NCBI RefSeq assembly: GCF_002093115.1 | Contig: NZ_NAAD01000002.1 | Location: 1 to 64,000, forward strand | Source of the DNA: Geothermobacter hydrogeniphilus | GTDB lineage: Bacteria > Desulfobacterota > Desulfuromonadia > Desulfuromonadales > Geothermobacteraceae | Length of the DNA: 64,000 nt | Direction of reading: 5' to 3' | Shown here: piece after piece, positions 44,710 through 53,545 of the stretch | Layout of the letters: each line of letters starts with the position of its first letter | Numbering within the stretch: position 1 is the first letter of the stretch | Program-made: the position numbers and the translations under genes | Notes under the pieces: generated by a model | Told to the model about the DNA's origin: nothing | Databases searched by the model: none | What the model saw: only the letters and a program-made list of their open reading frames with translations

Positions 44710-45379
44710 CCCCGTGGTTTCCATGGCCCTGGTGACCGGGCTGCTCGGTTCCGGACACTGCATCGGCATGTGCGGGGGACTGGTTGCCGGTCTCGGTATC
44801 TCCCGGCAGGGAGAGCGGGGGGGATTGCCCTTCCATCTGCTCTATCATACCGGCCGGGTGACGACCTATATACTGATCGGCATCATCGTCGGCTGGATCG
44901 GCTCAACCATGGAGTTGACCAGAACCATGCACGGCGCCAGCCGTATCCTGCTGGTCCTCTCCGATCTGTTTGTCATCCTGCTCGGACTCGGTACTGCCGG
45001 TCTGTTCAGTTACTGGAACCTCAACCGGCTGGAATTTCCCGGCCCGATGAAAATTATGGCAGGTCTGCTGTCGCGCTTCCGCAGTCTGCCGCCGACCCTG
45101 TCGGCCCTGCCGCTCGGACTGCTGATGGGCTGGCTCCCCTGCGGCTTCCTCTATGCCATGGTGATGACCGCGGCGCAAAGCGGTCATCCCTTGAGCGGAG
45201 GGGCCATCATGGCGGCCTTCGGTCTCGGCACCACGCCGGCCCTGCTCGGATTCGGCACCGCGGCCCACTGGCTGAGCAACAAGGCCCGTCTCTGGATGGT
45301 CCGTGGAGCCGGTCTCATGGTTGCCGCCATCGGTCTGCTGCACCTGATCAAGCACCTGCGGATGTTTTATGGAGCCTGA
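44693..45379 (+). CDS. Sulfite exporter TauE/SafE- or DsbD_2-like membrane protein
   Basis: A 228-residue membrane protein with about six helices. The first helix carries GLLGSGHCIGMCGGLVAGL (about 10-28), with a conserved His and two Cys that mark the DsbD_2/UreH-like family often encoded next to ccoS. GWLPCGFLYAM (about 145) repeats the motif in the second half. A role in cbb3 assembly or copper/thiol handling is inferred from context. The ATG at 44693 has GAGGAGG; it overlaps ccoS. Confidence 0.85.
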   Translation: MPTITDPVVSMALVTGLLGSGHCIGMCGGLVAGLGISRQGERGGLPFHLLYHTGRVTTYILIGIIVGWIGSTMELTRTMHGASRILLVLSDLFVILLGLGTAGLFSYWNLNRLEFPGPMKIMAGLLSRFRSLPPTLSALPLGLLMGWLPCGFLYAMVMTAAQSGHPLSGGAIMAAFGLGTTPALLGFGTAAHWLSNKARLWMVRGAGLMVAAIGLLHLIKHLRMFYGA

Positions 45380-45546
45380 GCCGGGGTGAGAACGACAGGC
45401 CTGCCTGCCCCCTCTTCCGGCAGAAACTCACGGGTTCACCTGCCCGACCCCGCAGGGCTCAGGACACCGGTTCCGGTTTTTGATTAAGGATTTTCCCACC
45501 CCGACCGATAAATGCAGTGAAAGAAAGCGGATCATGAACCAGCCCG

Positions 45547-46404
45547 ATGCCGATGAACCTGAATTTTCGCAACGTCATAGAATCGCTCGGCGATCTCCCG
45601 CCGACGCCGGTCATCGCCGTCAAGGCCCTGCAGATCATGCAGGACCCGAACGGTTCCGCCAACAAGCTCGCGGAGATTATCGCGCGCGACCCGGCGGTTT
45701 CCGCGCGGGTGCTGAAGACCGCCAACTCCCCCCTGTTCTATACCGGCAACCATGTTGCAACCCTGAACCACGCCATCGTTATTCTCGGTGAAAGCCGCCT
45801 GCGACACCTGGTACTCGAAGCCAGTCTGCGCGGCATCAACAAACATTTCGGCGTATACGAGCGCATGCTCTGGGAAAATTCCATCGGCTGCGCCATTGCC
45901 GCAAGAATCATCGCCAACGGCATTGCGGTCATCGATCCGGAAGAGGCATTTCTGGCGGGACTGTTCAGCAACATCGGACGAATCATCATGAACAATCACA
46001 GCCGGGAACAGTATCGCCGCATAGCGGACGCCGAAGTTCTCGGCGAATCCGCCAGTCATCAACTGGAAAAAGAACTCTACCAGTTCACCCATGCGGAAAT
46101 AGGCGCCGCGGTGCTGGATCGCTGGAATTTCCCGGCGACTCTCGTGCAGTGCATTCTTCACCACCACGATTTCGCCCTGCCCGACGACTGTCCGGAAGAA
46201 GTCTGCACGCTGACGGCAACCGTCAACCTCGCAAGCGGCATCTGCCGGCACCTGAACGTGGGCTATCGCCTGCCCCACTCGGAGGGTGAATTGTGGACAT
46301 TGCCCGGAGCCCGGGCACTGCGGCTTGAAGAGGCGAGATTGAACACCTTCTGCAAGGAATTCAGCGAATCGTTCAAAGACGAACGAGCGGTTTACCTGGC
46401 CTGA
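45547..46404 (+). CDS. HDOD domain protein
   Basis: A 285-residue HDOD protein. The domain runs from about residue 10 (ESLGDLPPTPVIAVKAL) to 210, with IIARDPAVSARVLKTANSPLF (44-64) and the degenerate HD region HHHDFALP (about 190). No receiver or other input domain is present. Its start has no clear Shine-Dalgarno; an out-of-frame ATG with GAAAG lies at 45534. The 167 bp between it and the TauE-like gene show no convincing terminator. It converges with the XRE gene, 6 bp apart. Confidence 0.8.
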   Translation: MPMNLNFRNVIESLGDLPPTPVIAVKALQIMQDPNGSANKLAEIIARDPAVSARVLKTANSPLFYTGNHVATLNHAIVILGESRLRHLVLEASLRGINKHFGVYERMLWENSIGCAIAARIIANGIAVIDPEEAFLAGLFSNIGRIIMNNHSREQYRRIADAEVLGESASHQLEKELYQFTHAEIGAAVLDRWNFPATLVQCILHHHDFALPDDCPEEVCTLTATVNLASGICRHLNVGYRLPHSEGELWTLPGARALRLEEARLNTFCKEFSESFKDERAVYLA

Positions 46405-46410
46405 AGGGAT

Positions 46411-47376
46411 TCAATCGGCCGGGTTGGCAGCAGCGGTTCCGTCGGCGGCAACGGCCCCAGAGGGATGTGGTCCGGGCGCTTTGCTTTTGACCGGCACAAA
46501 GCGATTCCTTTTCCGGTTCCAGCTGTAACGACCGGCATCCCAGACTTTTTCCAGGAAATTCCAGTCGAGATGCACACCGCTCATCTCATCATAGACGTCT
46601 GAAGCGGCAAGCATTTCCCCATCATCAATGACATGATCCCCGTTGGCATCGGGCCACAGGTAACCGGCGATCGTCATCTCCATGTGACCGCCGACCTGGG
46701 CCGGGGCTTCCTGGGTTCCCCCCTTGACAACAACTTCGCCCTGAAACGGCTGGCTTTCACCGAGGGTACTGGACCGGTCAACTTTGAGGAGATAGACGAT
46801 TTTTTCCTTGTCCTCACCCGGCTTGACGATCCAGCGGGCGATTCCTTCGACATTGTCCAGGCTCGAGGCCGGCGGGTTCGCCTCAATCAACTTCCATCCA
46901 CGCGGGAAATGTTCACGCAGAATGTATCCCTTGCGTCGCAGGGTCGGTTCAATCCTGATCCAGACCGGGATGACATTGCCCGGCGCCGCATAGCGGGGCA
47001 ACACACGCTCTGCCAGCACCACGACAGGTTCGGGTTTGCGCTGGAAATAAAAAACCAGGACGCCAAGCAGCAGCACGCAGAGCAGCAACAACGGCAACAG
47101 CCTGAAACGTGAGATGAATGTTTCCTCGGCAACCTGATCGGCCGGATCCTCTTCCGTCCGCAACAGGTCCGCGACCTCAACCTCCAGGGCGTCGGCCAGG
47201 CGCAGGACGTTATCCCGCTTGATGGACGGATAACGGTTGTTTTCCCAGCGGCTAATGGTGTCAGTCGTCACCCCGACAACCTTGGCCACATAAAGCTGGG
47301 TCAGTTTTTTACTTTCCCGGATACGACGGATAGCTGCGCCGTCGATCAGGACAGTGGGGGGCAGATGCTGTTCCAA
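46411..47376 (-). CDS. Membrane-anchored XRE-type regulator with periplasmic EF-hand-like domain
   Basis: A 321-residue protein: N-terminal XRE helix-turn-helix (about 10-72, KLTQLYVAKVVGVTTDTISRWE), a single transmembrane helix (about 92-110, RFRLLPLLLLCVLLLGVLVF) and a large extracytoplasmic domain (112-321). Within this, DANGDHVIDDGE (about 240-251) is a calcium-loop (EF-hand/dockerin-like) signature. The architecture resembles RodZ and one-component membrane sensors. It may sense an envelope or Ca2+ signal and act on DNA, but no target is evident. The 3' end faces an HDOD gene. Confidence 0.75.
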   Translation of the reverse strand: MEQHLPPTVLIDGAAIRRIRESKKLTQLYVAKVVGVTTDTISRWENNRYPSIKRDNVLRLADALEVEVADLLRTEEDPADQVAEETFISRFRLLPLLLLCVLLLGVLVFYFQRKPEPVVVLAERVLPRYAAPGNVIPVWIRIEPTLRRKGYILREHFPRGWKLIEANPPASSLDNVEGIARWIVKPGEDKEKIVYLLKVDRSSTLGESQPFQGEVVVKGGTQEAPAQVGGHMEMTIAGYLWPDANGDHVIDDGEMLAASDVYDEMSGVHLDWNFLEKVWDAGRYSWNRKRNRFVPVKSKAPGPHPSGAVAADGTAAANPAD

Positions 47377-47781
47377 GGCAAGGACCTCCTGCAGTGCGGC
47401 GAGTCTAACAGACCCTCACCCGCTAAGTAAATCGAAAATGTCACCCGACACATGATCCTTGGCAAACCCGACATGAACAATCATATCCTACTGTTATTAA
47501 TGGAATTTTTATCGACATGAAACAAAAAATGCGGTTTCTGAAACTTGAATTCCGGGCGTCTTCCCGCAGGGGAGCCGAAAACCGAAAAGAATCGGCGGAA
47601 TCCCTCTCCGTCCCCTCGTTCAAACCGGACTGCACTGGATCCGCAGGAAACACGGTCCGAAAATTCCGTCGGTCCATGGATTTTCACGAGCCACATTCCC
47701 TTGGTCGAGCTACATGAAATTTTCTTTAATTTTCAATCGTTTACAGAACCACATTTTTTCCACGATAAGCAAATTTTTTGC
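47377..47781. other. Intergenic region upstream of the small RNA genes
   Basis: About 400 bp without a supported gene. An AT-rich patch lies near 47480-47530. A 66-codon ORF at 47517-47717 (plus) lacks a family match, a ribosome site and coherent composition, and I do not call it. It may hold the promoter of the XRE gene. Confidence 0.4.
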
Positions 47782-47816
47782 TTGAATCTTTTCCGGAGAG
47801 TCCTTACTATAGTCCT

Positions 47817-47888
47817 GCCTGTGAGCATTTCGGTGCTCATCGGCATGACCCCGTGTACACCCCCCCTCCGTGCACGGGGTCTTTTTTT
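47817..47888 (+). ncRNA. Candidate small RNA 1 (two-hairpin, C-rich terminator loop)
   Basis: Predicted 72-nt RNA. Promoter TTGAAT (47782-47787), 17-bp spacer, TACTAT (47805-47810). Hairpin 1 is GTGAGCA-TTTCGG-TGCTCAT (47821-47840). Hairpin 2 is a terminator with stem GACCCCGTGTAC/GTGCACGGGGTC (47847-47858/47870-47881), loop ACCCCCCCTCC and seven T. The loop contains CCCTCC, complementary to a Shine-Dalgarno. No ORF fits between promoter and terminator. Confidence 0.6.
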
Positions 47889-48023
47889 GTCCGCTCCATC
47901 CCGTCCGATGCTCAGCCAACCTCTCTATTGCGCAGTTGCGAAAGCATCATGTTTGATTCAGCGAACCGCATTCAGACAACAAAACAGGTTGCATCCACCC
48001 CAAGTTTCAGTTAATGTAGGCAT

Positions 48024-48093
48024 CAATCGGACCTTCGGCCCCAAGCCGAAGGACATTTGCCCCGTGATACCCCTCCTTCACGGGGCTTTTTTT
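48024..48093 (+). ncRNA. Candidate small RNA 2 (two-hairpin, C-rich loops)
   Basis: Predicted ~70-nt RNA with the same layout as RNA 1. Promoter TTGCAT (47989-47994), 17-bp spacer, TAATGT (48012-48017). Hairpin 1 is CCTTCGGC-CCCAA-GCCGAAGG (48032-48052). The terminator has stem GCCCCGTGA/TCACGGGGC (48059-48067/48078-48086), loop TACCCCTCCT and seven T. Both terminators begin with a CCCCGTG stem and carry a CCTCC loop, so the two RNAs look like a duplicated pair. Confidence 0.6.
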
Positions 48094-48141
48094 ATACCCG
48101 TCTCCAGACACACGCCCCGATCGGCTGCTACAATGGCAGTC

Positions 48142-50268
48142 ATGACTCCAACCGACCTCAAGCAGCTGTCCGCCCTTGACCGCGCCTCCCTGCCGGAGAA
48201 CGGCGGACCGGATTTCAACCGCCTGATTTTCGAACAAAGTCCTTACCTGCTGCAGCATGCCGACAACCCTGTCGACTGGTATCCATGGGGTGACGCGGCC
48301 TTTGAACAAGCCCGACAACGCGACCGGCCGGTGCTGTTGTCGATCGGCTATTCCACCTGTCACTGGTGCCACGTCATGGCCCACGAATCCTTCGCCTCGG
48401 ACCGGATAGCCGCGGTCCTCAATGCCCATTTCATCGCCGTCAAGGTTGACCGGGAAGAGCGTCCCGACATTGACGCCACCTACATGGCGGTCTGCCAACT
48501 GATGACCGGTGGTGGCGGCTGGCCACTGACCCTGCTGCTGACTCCGGACCGGAAACCTTTTTACGCCGCCACCTACCTGCCGCCGACAACCAGGGGTAAC
48601 CAGCCGGGACTGCTCGATCTGCTCGACAAGGTCCGAGACATGTGGACCGCGGATCGCGACAGACTGCTGCAGAGCGCAACCCAGGTGGTCGCGGCCCTGC
48701 GGCATGTCGAAACCAGCCAGGTCAGCCCGGGCTCCCCGAAAGAACACCTGCTGCAGAAAGCCCTGGAGCAGTACCGCCGAGATTATGATCAGCGTTTCGC
48801 CGGATTCGGCTCCGCCCCCAAGTTCCCCGCCCCCCACAATCTTGAGCTGCTGCTGCGACTGGCCCGGCGCGACCCTTCCGGAGAGGCGCGGCAGATGGCC
48901 CTCAACACCCTGGCCGCGATCCGCCGCGGCGGTATTTACGATCAGCTCGGTTTCGGCCTGCATCGCTACTCGGTCGACAGCCGGTGGCTCGTCCCGCATT
49001 TCGAAAAGATGCTCTACGACCAGGCGTTGCTGATGCTGGCGACGACCCGGGCCGCACAGGACACCGGCGAACCTCTCTATTCCGCCATGGCCTGTGAAAC
49101 AGGCTCCTACCTGTTGCACGACCTGCAGCATCCCGAAGGCGGCTTCTACGCCGGAGAGGATGCCGACTCGGAAGGCGCCGAGGGAACATTCTACCTGTGG
49201 GATGATGAAGAGATTCAGCGGCTGTTCCCCGAAGGGGACGCGGAACTGGCCCGCCGCGCCTTCGGCGTGACGCCGGCCGGCAACTTCGAGGGACGGACAA
49301 TTCTCACCTTCCGTACCGAGCTGCGGCAGTCGAACACCGACAGGCGAGACGTCGAAACGGTTCTCGACACGAAGCTGGACCGCATTCGGGAAACGCTGTT
49401 GGCGGCAAGAAACCGGCGGCCCCGCCCCCATCGCGACGAGAAGCTGCTGACCGGCTGGAACGGTCTGGCCCTGGGCGCCCTGGCCCGGACCGGGAGCCTT
49501 TTCGACCGACAGGAACTGTTGCAGGCCGCCGTCCGGGCGGCCGGCTTCATCCTCACCCGGTTGCGGCGAGAGGATGGCCGTCTGCTGCGACGTTATTGTC
49601 ATAATGAGGCAGCCATCCCCGGTTTTCTCGAAGACTATGCCGGGCTCGGGTTCGGCCTGCTGGAACTTTTCCTGGCCGATTTCAACCCGCGCTGGCTGGA
49701 AGAATCCAGCAGGCTGGCGGAGCAGATGCTGGATTTGTTCGGTGATGGCCGGGGAGGCCTGTATGATACCGGGAAGGATGCCGAGACGGTTCTGATCCGG
49801 GGACGCAACCTGCAGGACGGCGCCCTGCCCTCGGGCATTTCAGTGGCGACGGACCTGCTGCTGCAACTGGGACGTCTGACCGGGTTGAAACATTTCACCC
49901 GGACCGGAGAAACCCTGCTGGCAAACCATCTCGGCCAGGTGGAACGCTACCCGCGCGCCTACGCCTGGCTGCTCGGCGCGCTCGACAGCCACCTCGACCC
50001 CGGACCGACTCTGGTCATCGTCCCCGGCTGCAACGAAAAGGCTGAAGACTGGCTCGCGATTGCCCGCGAAATGGGCCCGTCCGACCTGCTCCTGCTCGTG
50101 GGGACCCCTGACCTGCAACCCTTCGACCTGCCGCTGCTGCGGGACCGCCCGGCCTGCAACGGGCAGACCACAGCCTATCTCTGCACCCGAACGGCCTGCC
50201 TGCCGCCGATCACCGACAGCCTGATCTTGCAGGAAAGGCTGCAGGAAATCAGAGACCTGGCTGAATAA
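48142..50268 (+). CDS. DUF255 thioredoxin-like / glycosidase-fold protein (YyaL family)
   Basis: A 708-residue protein of the YyaL/SSP411 family. An N-terminal thioredoxin-fold domain (about 20-180) has IEY-type start [19 protein letters not shown] and the redox motif STCHWCHVM (CxxC, about 72). The rest is an (alpha/alpha)6-barrel like that of N-acylglucosamine 2-epimerases. Enzymatic activity is unknown. It is cytoplasmic, with no signal peptide. TACAAT lies 7 nt before this ATG, suggesting a leaderless mRNA; an in-frame ATG three codons upstream (48133) is the alternative. Confidence 0.88.
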   Translation: MTPTDLKQLSALDRASLPENGGPDFNRLIFEQSPYLLQHADNPVDWYPWGDAAFEQARQRDRPVLLSIGYSTCHWCHVMAHESFASDRIAAVLNAHFIAVKVDREERPDIDATYMAVCQLMTGGGGWPLTLLLTPDRKPFYAATYLPPTTRGNQPGLLDLLDKVRDMWTADRDRLLQSATQVVAALRHVETSQVSPGSPKEHLLQKALEQYRRDYDQRFAGFGSAPKFPAPHNLELLLRLARRDPSGEARQMALNTLAAIRRGGIYDQLGFGLHRYSVDSRWLVPHFEKMLYDQALLMLATTRAAQDTGEPLYSAMACETGSYLLHDLQHPEGGFYAGEDADSEGAEGTFYLWDDEEIQRLFPEGDAELARRAFGVTPAGNFEGRTILTFRTELRQSNTDRRDVETVLDTKLDRIRETLLAARNRRPRPHRDEKLLTGWNGLALGALARTGSLFDRQELLQAAVRAAGFILTRLRREDGRLLRRYCHNEAAIPGFLEDYAGLGFGLLELFLADFNPRWLEESSRLAEQMLDLFGDGRGGLYDTGKDAETVLIRGRNLQDGALPSGISVATDLLLQLGRLTGLKHFTRTGETLLANHLGQVERYPRAYAWLLGALDSHLDPGPTLVIVPGCNEKAEDWLAIAREMGPSDLLLLVGTPDLQPFDLPLLRDRPACNGQTTAYLCTRTACLPPITDSLILQERLQEIRDLAE

Positions 50269-50273
50269 ACAGG

Positions 50274-51269
50274 TCACCGCAGTCTCCCAAGACCGACAAA
50301 ACTGCCGTTGTTTTCTTCCGCCAGGCGACGCATCAGGGCGGCAAAACGGGCGGCACCGCGACCGGCCCGGGGCTCAATCAGCTGCACCGGGAAGCCGACA
50401 GTATGAATTCTGACCCGGCTGCCGCGACCGGCCACGGCGTTTCGACGTCGCACCTCCTCGATCACCGCCTGCATGTCCCCGGCAGCAAAATCATCGCCGA
50501 ATACATAGAGGCTGATACGCCTGTCCGGCGCGTAAAAACGCTGAATCGCCCGCACCACCCCCTCCACCGGGCTGGAGTTGGAGAACGGCGCCCAGCCCGC
50601 CAGGCGATTGAGTATCGCCCGCCGACGCGCCTTCGAATCAGGGATCCAGCGCCCGGCATACTGGGAAAACATGTAATCGCCCATATCATTGAGTACCTGG
50701 ATACCCTTGACATGGGGATAGATGTCGAGAACCTCCTTCATCTTCCTGCGCACCAGCGGCCAGGCGAACTGCTGCATGCTGCCCGAGGTATCGATAATGA
50801 AAATAATGTACTCACTGTCGACCGGAATCCCTCCGATCACGGCATTCTCAGCAGGCCGTCGGTAGCCGGCAGTGAGCCGCTGCATCTCCTCGTCAAGCTT
50901 CTGTCGGGCGCTCTCCAGTTTACCCGCAACCAGGCTCTGCGCCTCGCTGTCGGTACCGGCACGTCGATAGCGGCCTTCGATATCGTTCAATTCCCCCTGC
51001 AGGCGCGCCAGCTTGTTCTTCATGTCCGACAACTGTTCCTGACGGGCAGTCAGTTCACGGTTGAGAATCCGGGTTTCGCCGCGAATTTCCTCCAGTTGGT
51101 TTTTCAACGCGATCACCTGGCCGGACAGCTCGGTACTGGTCTGCTCGATCACCTGGGGTTCGAAGATGCGGGCGATGACCAGCAGCAGGATGATGGCCCC
51201 GAAGCCGCAGGAGATCACGTCCAGGAAGGAGAGATTGAAAATTTCCAGCTGGCGTCGATGTTTTCTCAT
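50274..51269 (-). CDS. vWA domain membrane protein B with ExbD-like N-terminal helix
   Basis: A 331-residue protein. It starts with a basic tail, then FNLSFLDVISCGFGA (11-25) leading into a single membrane helix (about 15-37). A coiled coil (about 45-135) follows, then a von Willebrand A domain (about 150-331) with MIDAS DTSGS (160-164). Asp17 at the helix entrance sits where ExbD/TolR/MotB proteins hold their proton-path Asp. The ATG overlaps by 4 nt the upstream vWA paralogue. It is the last gene of the 50274-59794 operon. The vWA domain probably faces the periplasm. Confidence 0.85.
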   Translation of the reverse strand: MRKHRRQLEIFNLSFLDVISCGFGAIILLLVIARIFEPQVIEQTSTELSGQVIALKNQLEEIRGETRILNRELTARQEQLSDMKNKLARLQGELNDIEGRYRRAGTDSEAQSLVAGKLESARQKLDEEMQRLTAGYRRPAENAVIGGIPVDSEYIIFIIDTSGSMQQFAWPLVRRKMKEVLDIYPHVKGIQVLNDMGDYMFSQYAGRWIPDSKARRRAILNRLAGWAPFSNSSPVEGVVRAIQRFYAPDRRISLYVFGDDFAAGDMQAVIEEVRRRNAVAGRGSRVRIHTVGFPVQLIEPRAGRGAARFAALMRRLAEENNGSFVGLGRLR

Positions 51270-52360
51270 GGCCAGTCCCTGGTCGGAGTCAGAAAGGAGC
51301 CGCCGGTCGTCAATCCCAGCTGCCAGAAGGAAATCGCGGCCAGCGGATCTCCTTCCATGGGAAAAAGAATAATGTTGACCGGCACCCCCGCGGGCAGCTT
51401 GCGAACCGCCTGTTTGAACAGCCGCAGCCGTTCCTCGCCGGAGACCCTGCTCCCCCGGGGCCTGCTGCTGCCCTGGGTCGGCAAGCCGTCGGTCAGCAGC
51501 AGGATATTGTCGGGCCGCGGCCGCAGCCGGGCCGCGGCGGCAAAGGCCTGGTAAAGGCTGGTCCCGTCGGCGGGAACGACCTGCCGCAGAGCGGCCAGCA
51601 GCCGATCGACGTTCGGCCGGTCGCCAACCGCCACCCAGGTTCCCTGCAGTTCCTCGACAACGGGTTTGACCGCGGTATTGAAAAGCAGGATCTGCAGTCT
51701 GCTGTCCACCGGCAGGTTGGCCGTCAGCCATTCAACGGTCTTCACCGTCCGCCGCCACTTGGGGGCGCTGCGCTTTTCGTCGGCGCCGAGATTGCGGCGG
51801 ACAATGACATTGAGGATGGTCTCGTCGAGCATACTGGCCGAGGCGTCGACCAGCAGCAGCACCCGCTTGCCGCCCAGCCGCAGACCGGTGAGATATTGCC
51901 GGTCACCCTGCCCGATGAAGCTGCGCGCCTGCCGACCGCGATCCGCATCCCGCTGTTGGACGGCAAGCCGGCGCTGCTGCTGATCCAGTTTCAGCAGGTC
52001 CGCCTGCAGGGCCTTGACATGTCGTCGCTCGGCACGACTTTTCCGTTTCAGTTCGGCCAGTTCACGGCGGGTCCGTTCAATCTGTTCAAGTACCCGCCGC
52101 GACGCACCTTCCGTGCGGACAATCTCCTGGTCTGACTGTTCCAGGCTGTTGCGCAGCTCGACCAGGTACCGCTGCCCGGCCTGGACCTCGCGATCAAGAC
52201 GAGTCGCCTCGCTCTGCAGGTCGGCGACAATCTCCTTGCGATGGGTCAGCATCTTGCCGTTGAGCAGCATCACCAGCAGCACCACCGCCCCGAAACCACA
52301 GCACATGACATCGAGGAAAGCGAGATTGAACTGGGGGGATTTGCGTTCTTTACGGGCCAA
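51266..52360 (-). CDS. vWA domain membrane protein A with ExbD-like N-terminal helix
   Basis: A 364-residue paralogue of the downstream gene: FNLAFLDVMCCGFGA (11-25) with Asp17 in the identical position, one membrane helix (about 15-34), a coiled coil (about 40-145) and a C-terminal vWA domain (about 165-350) with DASAS (172-176). The start is TTG with GGAG upstream; 25 bp separate it from the ExbB-like gene. Two distinct single-helix partners for one ExbB-like channel suggest a heterodimeric ExbD-like unit. The coiled coil would space the vWA domain from the membrane. Confidence 0.85.
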   Translation of the reverse strand: MARKERKSPQFNLAFLDVMCCGFGAVVLLVMLLNGKMLTHRKEIVADLQSEATRLDREVQAGQRYLVELRNSLEQSDQEIVRTEGASRRVLEQIERTRRELAELKRKSRAERRHVKALQADLLKLDQQQRRLAVQQRDADRGRQARSFIGQGDRQYLTGLRLGGKRVLLLVDASASMLDETILNVIVRRNLGADEKRSAPKWRRTVKTVEWLTANLPVDSRLQILLFNTAVKPVVEELQGTWVAVGDRPNVDRLLAALRQVVPADGTSLYQAFAAAARLRPRPDNILLLTDGLPTQGSSRPRGSRVSGEERLRLFKQAVRKLPAGVPVNIILFPMEGDPLAAISFWQLGLTTGGSFLTPTRDWP

Positions 52361-52385
52361 GAATGAGTCTCCGATCGGCGCCGTT

Positions 52386-53198
52386 TCAGGGAATCGGCCG
52401 GGTACGCAACCGGTTGACCAGGTTCTGCTGGCACCAGGATTCGGTATCGAGAGTCAGGCGTTCCTGCCGCAACTGCAGCTGGTGGATGAAGAACATCAGG
52501 ATAATGCTCAACACCAGGGCAACGAAGGTTGAATTGAAAGCCACGCCCAGGTTCCGGGTTACCCCGCTGATATCTCCTTCAACAGCGCGATGCGCCTGGC
52601 CGAGGGCGGCGCCGATACCGCGAACTGTACCGATAAAACCGACCGAGGGAATGGCCCAGGCGACATAGCGGATGATCGACAGTTCCGAATCGAGGCGGTC
52701 GTCATGGGCTCCGCAGCTGTCCCGTACCGCGGTCGCGGTGTCCTGGATATTGCCGGTGGCGGCGAACCGCCGAATCGCCGTCAGCAGGGTCGTCGGCAGC
52801 AGCAGGCGACGGTTCTCTTCCGGCAAGGCCTGCAGCCGCAGGATCAGTCCCCGGGTATCTTCCGGGCCGATCGGCATATCCACCGGCAGCTGCAGCAGAT
52901 CCTCCTCCAGCTGGATCCGCTGACGTCTGACCGCCACTCCCTTGTAGGCGAGGATCGCCGCCGCCCAGAAGAACAGCACCAGGCAGGCTTCCTGCTCGTA
53001 ATCGCGCAGCACCACGTAGAAACTCTGCTCCTGTACCGCGTCCGGCTGACGCGCCAGCCGCTGCTGCTGCGCGGCCAGAAAAGCCTCGGCCCGCGGCCGG
53101 ATCAGGGCGACATAGAAGCCATGCACCAGGATGAAGACGATCAGCAGACTGAAAACCTGGTAGACCATCTCGGTGGGAAAATTTCTGCCAGCAATCAT
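52386..53198 (-). CDS. MotA/TolQ/ExbB-family proton channel protein
   Basis: A 270-residue inner-membrane protein. Helix 1 lies at about 12-32 and helix 2 at about 72-90; the C-terminal signature pair runs YVAWAIPSVGFIGTVRGIGA (about 180-199) and VAFNSTFVALVLSIILMFF (about 220-238). These match TM2-TM3 of ExbB/TolQ, including the GTV Thr and the second-helix Thr. It should form a pentameric ring around the single helices of the two vWA proteins. The ATG at 53198 is preferred because GAGG lies 8 nt upstream. Confidence 0.88.
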   Translation of the reverse strand: MIAGRNFPTEMVYQVFSLLIVFILVHGFYVALIRPRAEAFLAAQQQRLARQPDAVQEQSFYVVLRDYEQEACLVLFFWAAAILAYKGVAVRRQRIQLEEDLLQLPVDMPIGPEDTRGLILRLQALPEENRRLLLPTTLLTAIRRFAATGNIQDTATAVRDSCGAHDDRLDSELSIIRYVAWAIPSVGFIGTVRGIGAALGQAHRAVEGDISGVTRNLGVAFNSTFVALVLSIILMFFIHQLQLRQERLTLDTESWCQQNLVNRLRTRPIP

Positions 53199-53260
53199 GG
53201 TTGTCATCCTCGAAAAAGTGAAAGTTGTCTCAAGCAGAGTGTTGAAACGTCAGGGTCCCC

Positions 53261-53380
53261 GGGCTGAGAAAAAATGTCCAGATGCAAGGCGTCCGCATCC
53301 CCGCGGAATAAGGCGTACCGGAAGGTACGTCGTTGACGCGGGGGAAGGAGAACGCGGCAGATGGGCGTTTTTGCCCGGCC
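53261..53380. repeat. Palindromic element, copy E
   Basis: A 120-bp copy: left end GGGCTGAGAAAAAATGTCC, right end GGGCGTTTTTGCCCGGCC, centre GTACC-GGAA-GGTAC. It interrupts the operon between the ExbB-like gene and the small secreted protein, and directly abuts a second, unrelated palindromic element at 53381. Confidence 0.88.
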
Positions 53381-53545
53381 TAGGAGGCTGTTGACTATAC
53401 AGGCTGAAGCGAAAATTCGAGCGTTTGAGACCAGATTTCGGCTCGATTGCAGCCTCATAGCAGTGGCTATGGGGCAAAATAGAGCTGGGATATGGGCCGA
53501 ACGCGCGGATTTGCAGCCAGTCCATGGATACTCAACAGCCTCCTA
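53381..53545. mobile_element. MITE-like 165-bp palindromic element
   Basis: Perfect 14-bp terminal inverted repeats TAGGAGGCTGTTGA (53381-53394) and TCAACAGCCTCCTA (53532-53545). The interior continues as an imperfect palindrome to a central CATAGC-AGTG-GCTATG. No ORF. It contributes the stop codon TAG (minus strand) of the small secreted protein gene. It is likely non-autonomous; no transposase is in the window. No clear target-site duplication was detected. Confidence 0.75.

Noticed and set aside
47517-47717. 66-codon ORF before the small RNA pair
   Set aside because: No family resemblance, no ribosome site, and composition unlike neighbouring genes. Listed only as part of the intergenic region.
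52363-52668. Short plus-strand ORF in the vWA/ExbB block
   Set aside because: Shadow of the ExbB-like gene; no start context or family support.
50274-53198. Zorya-type defence system (ZorA/ZorB)
   Set aside because: There is an ExbB/MotA-like protein, but the partners carry vWA domains rather than OmpA-like peptidoglycan-binding domains, and no ZorC/D/E-like genes are present.
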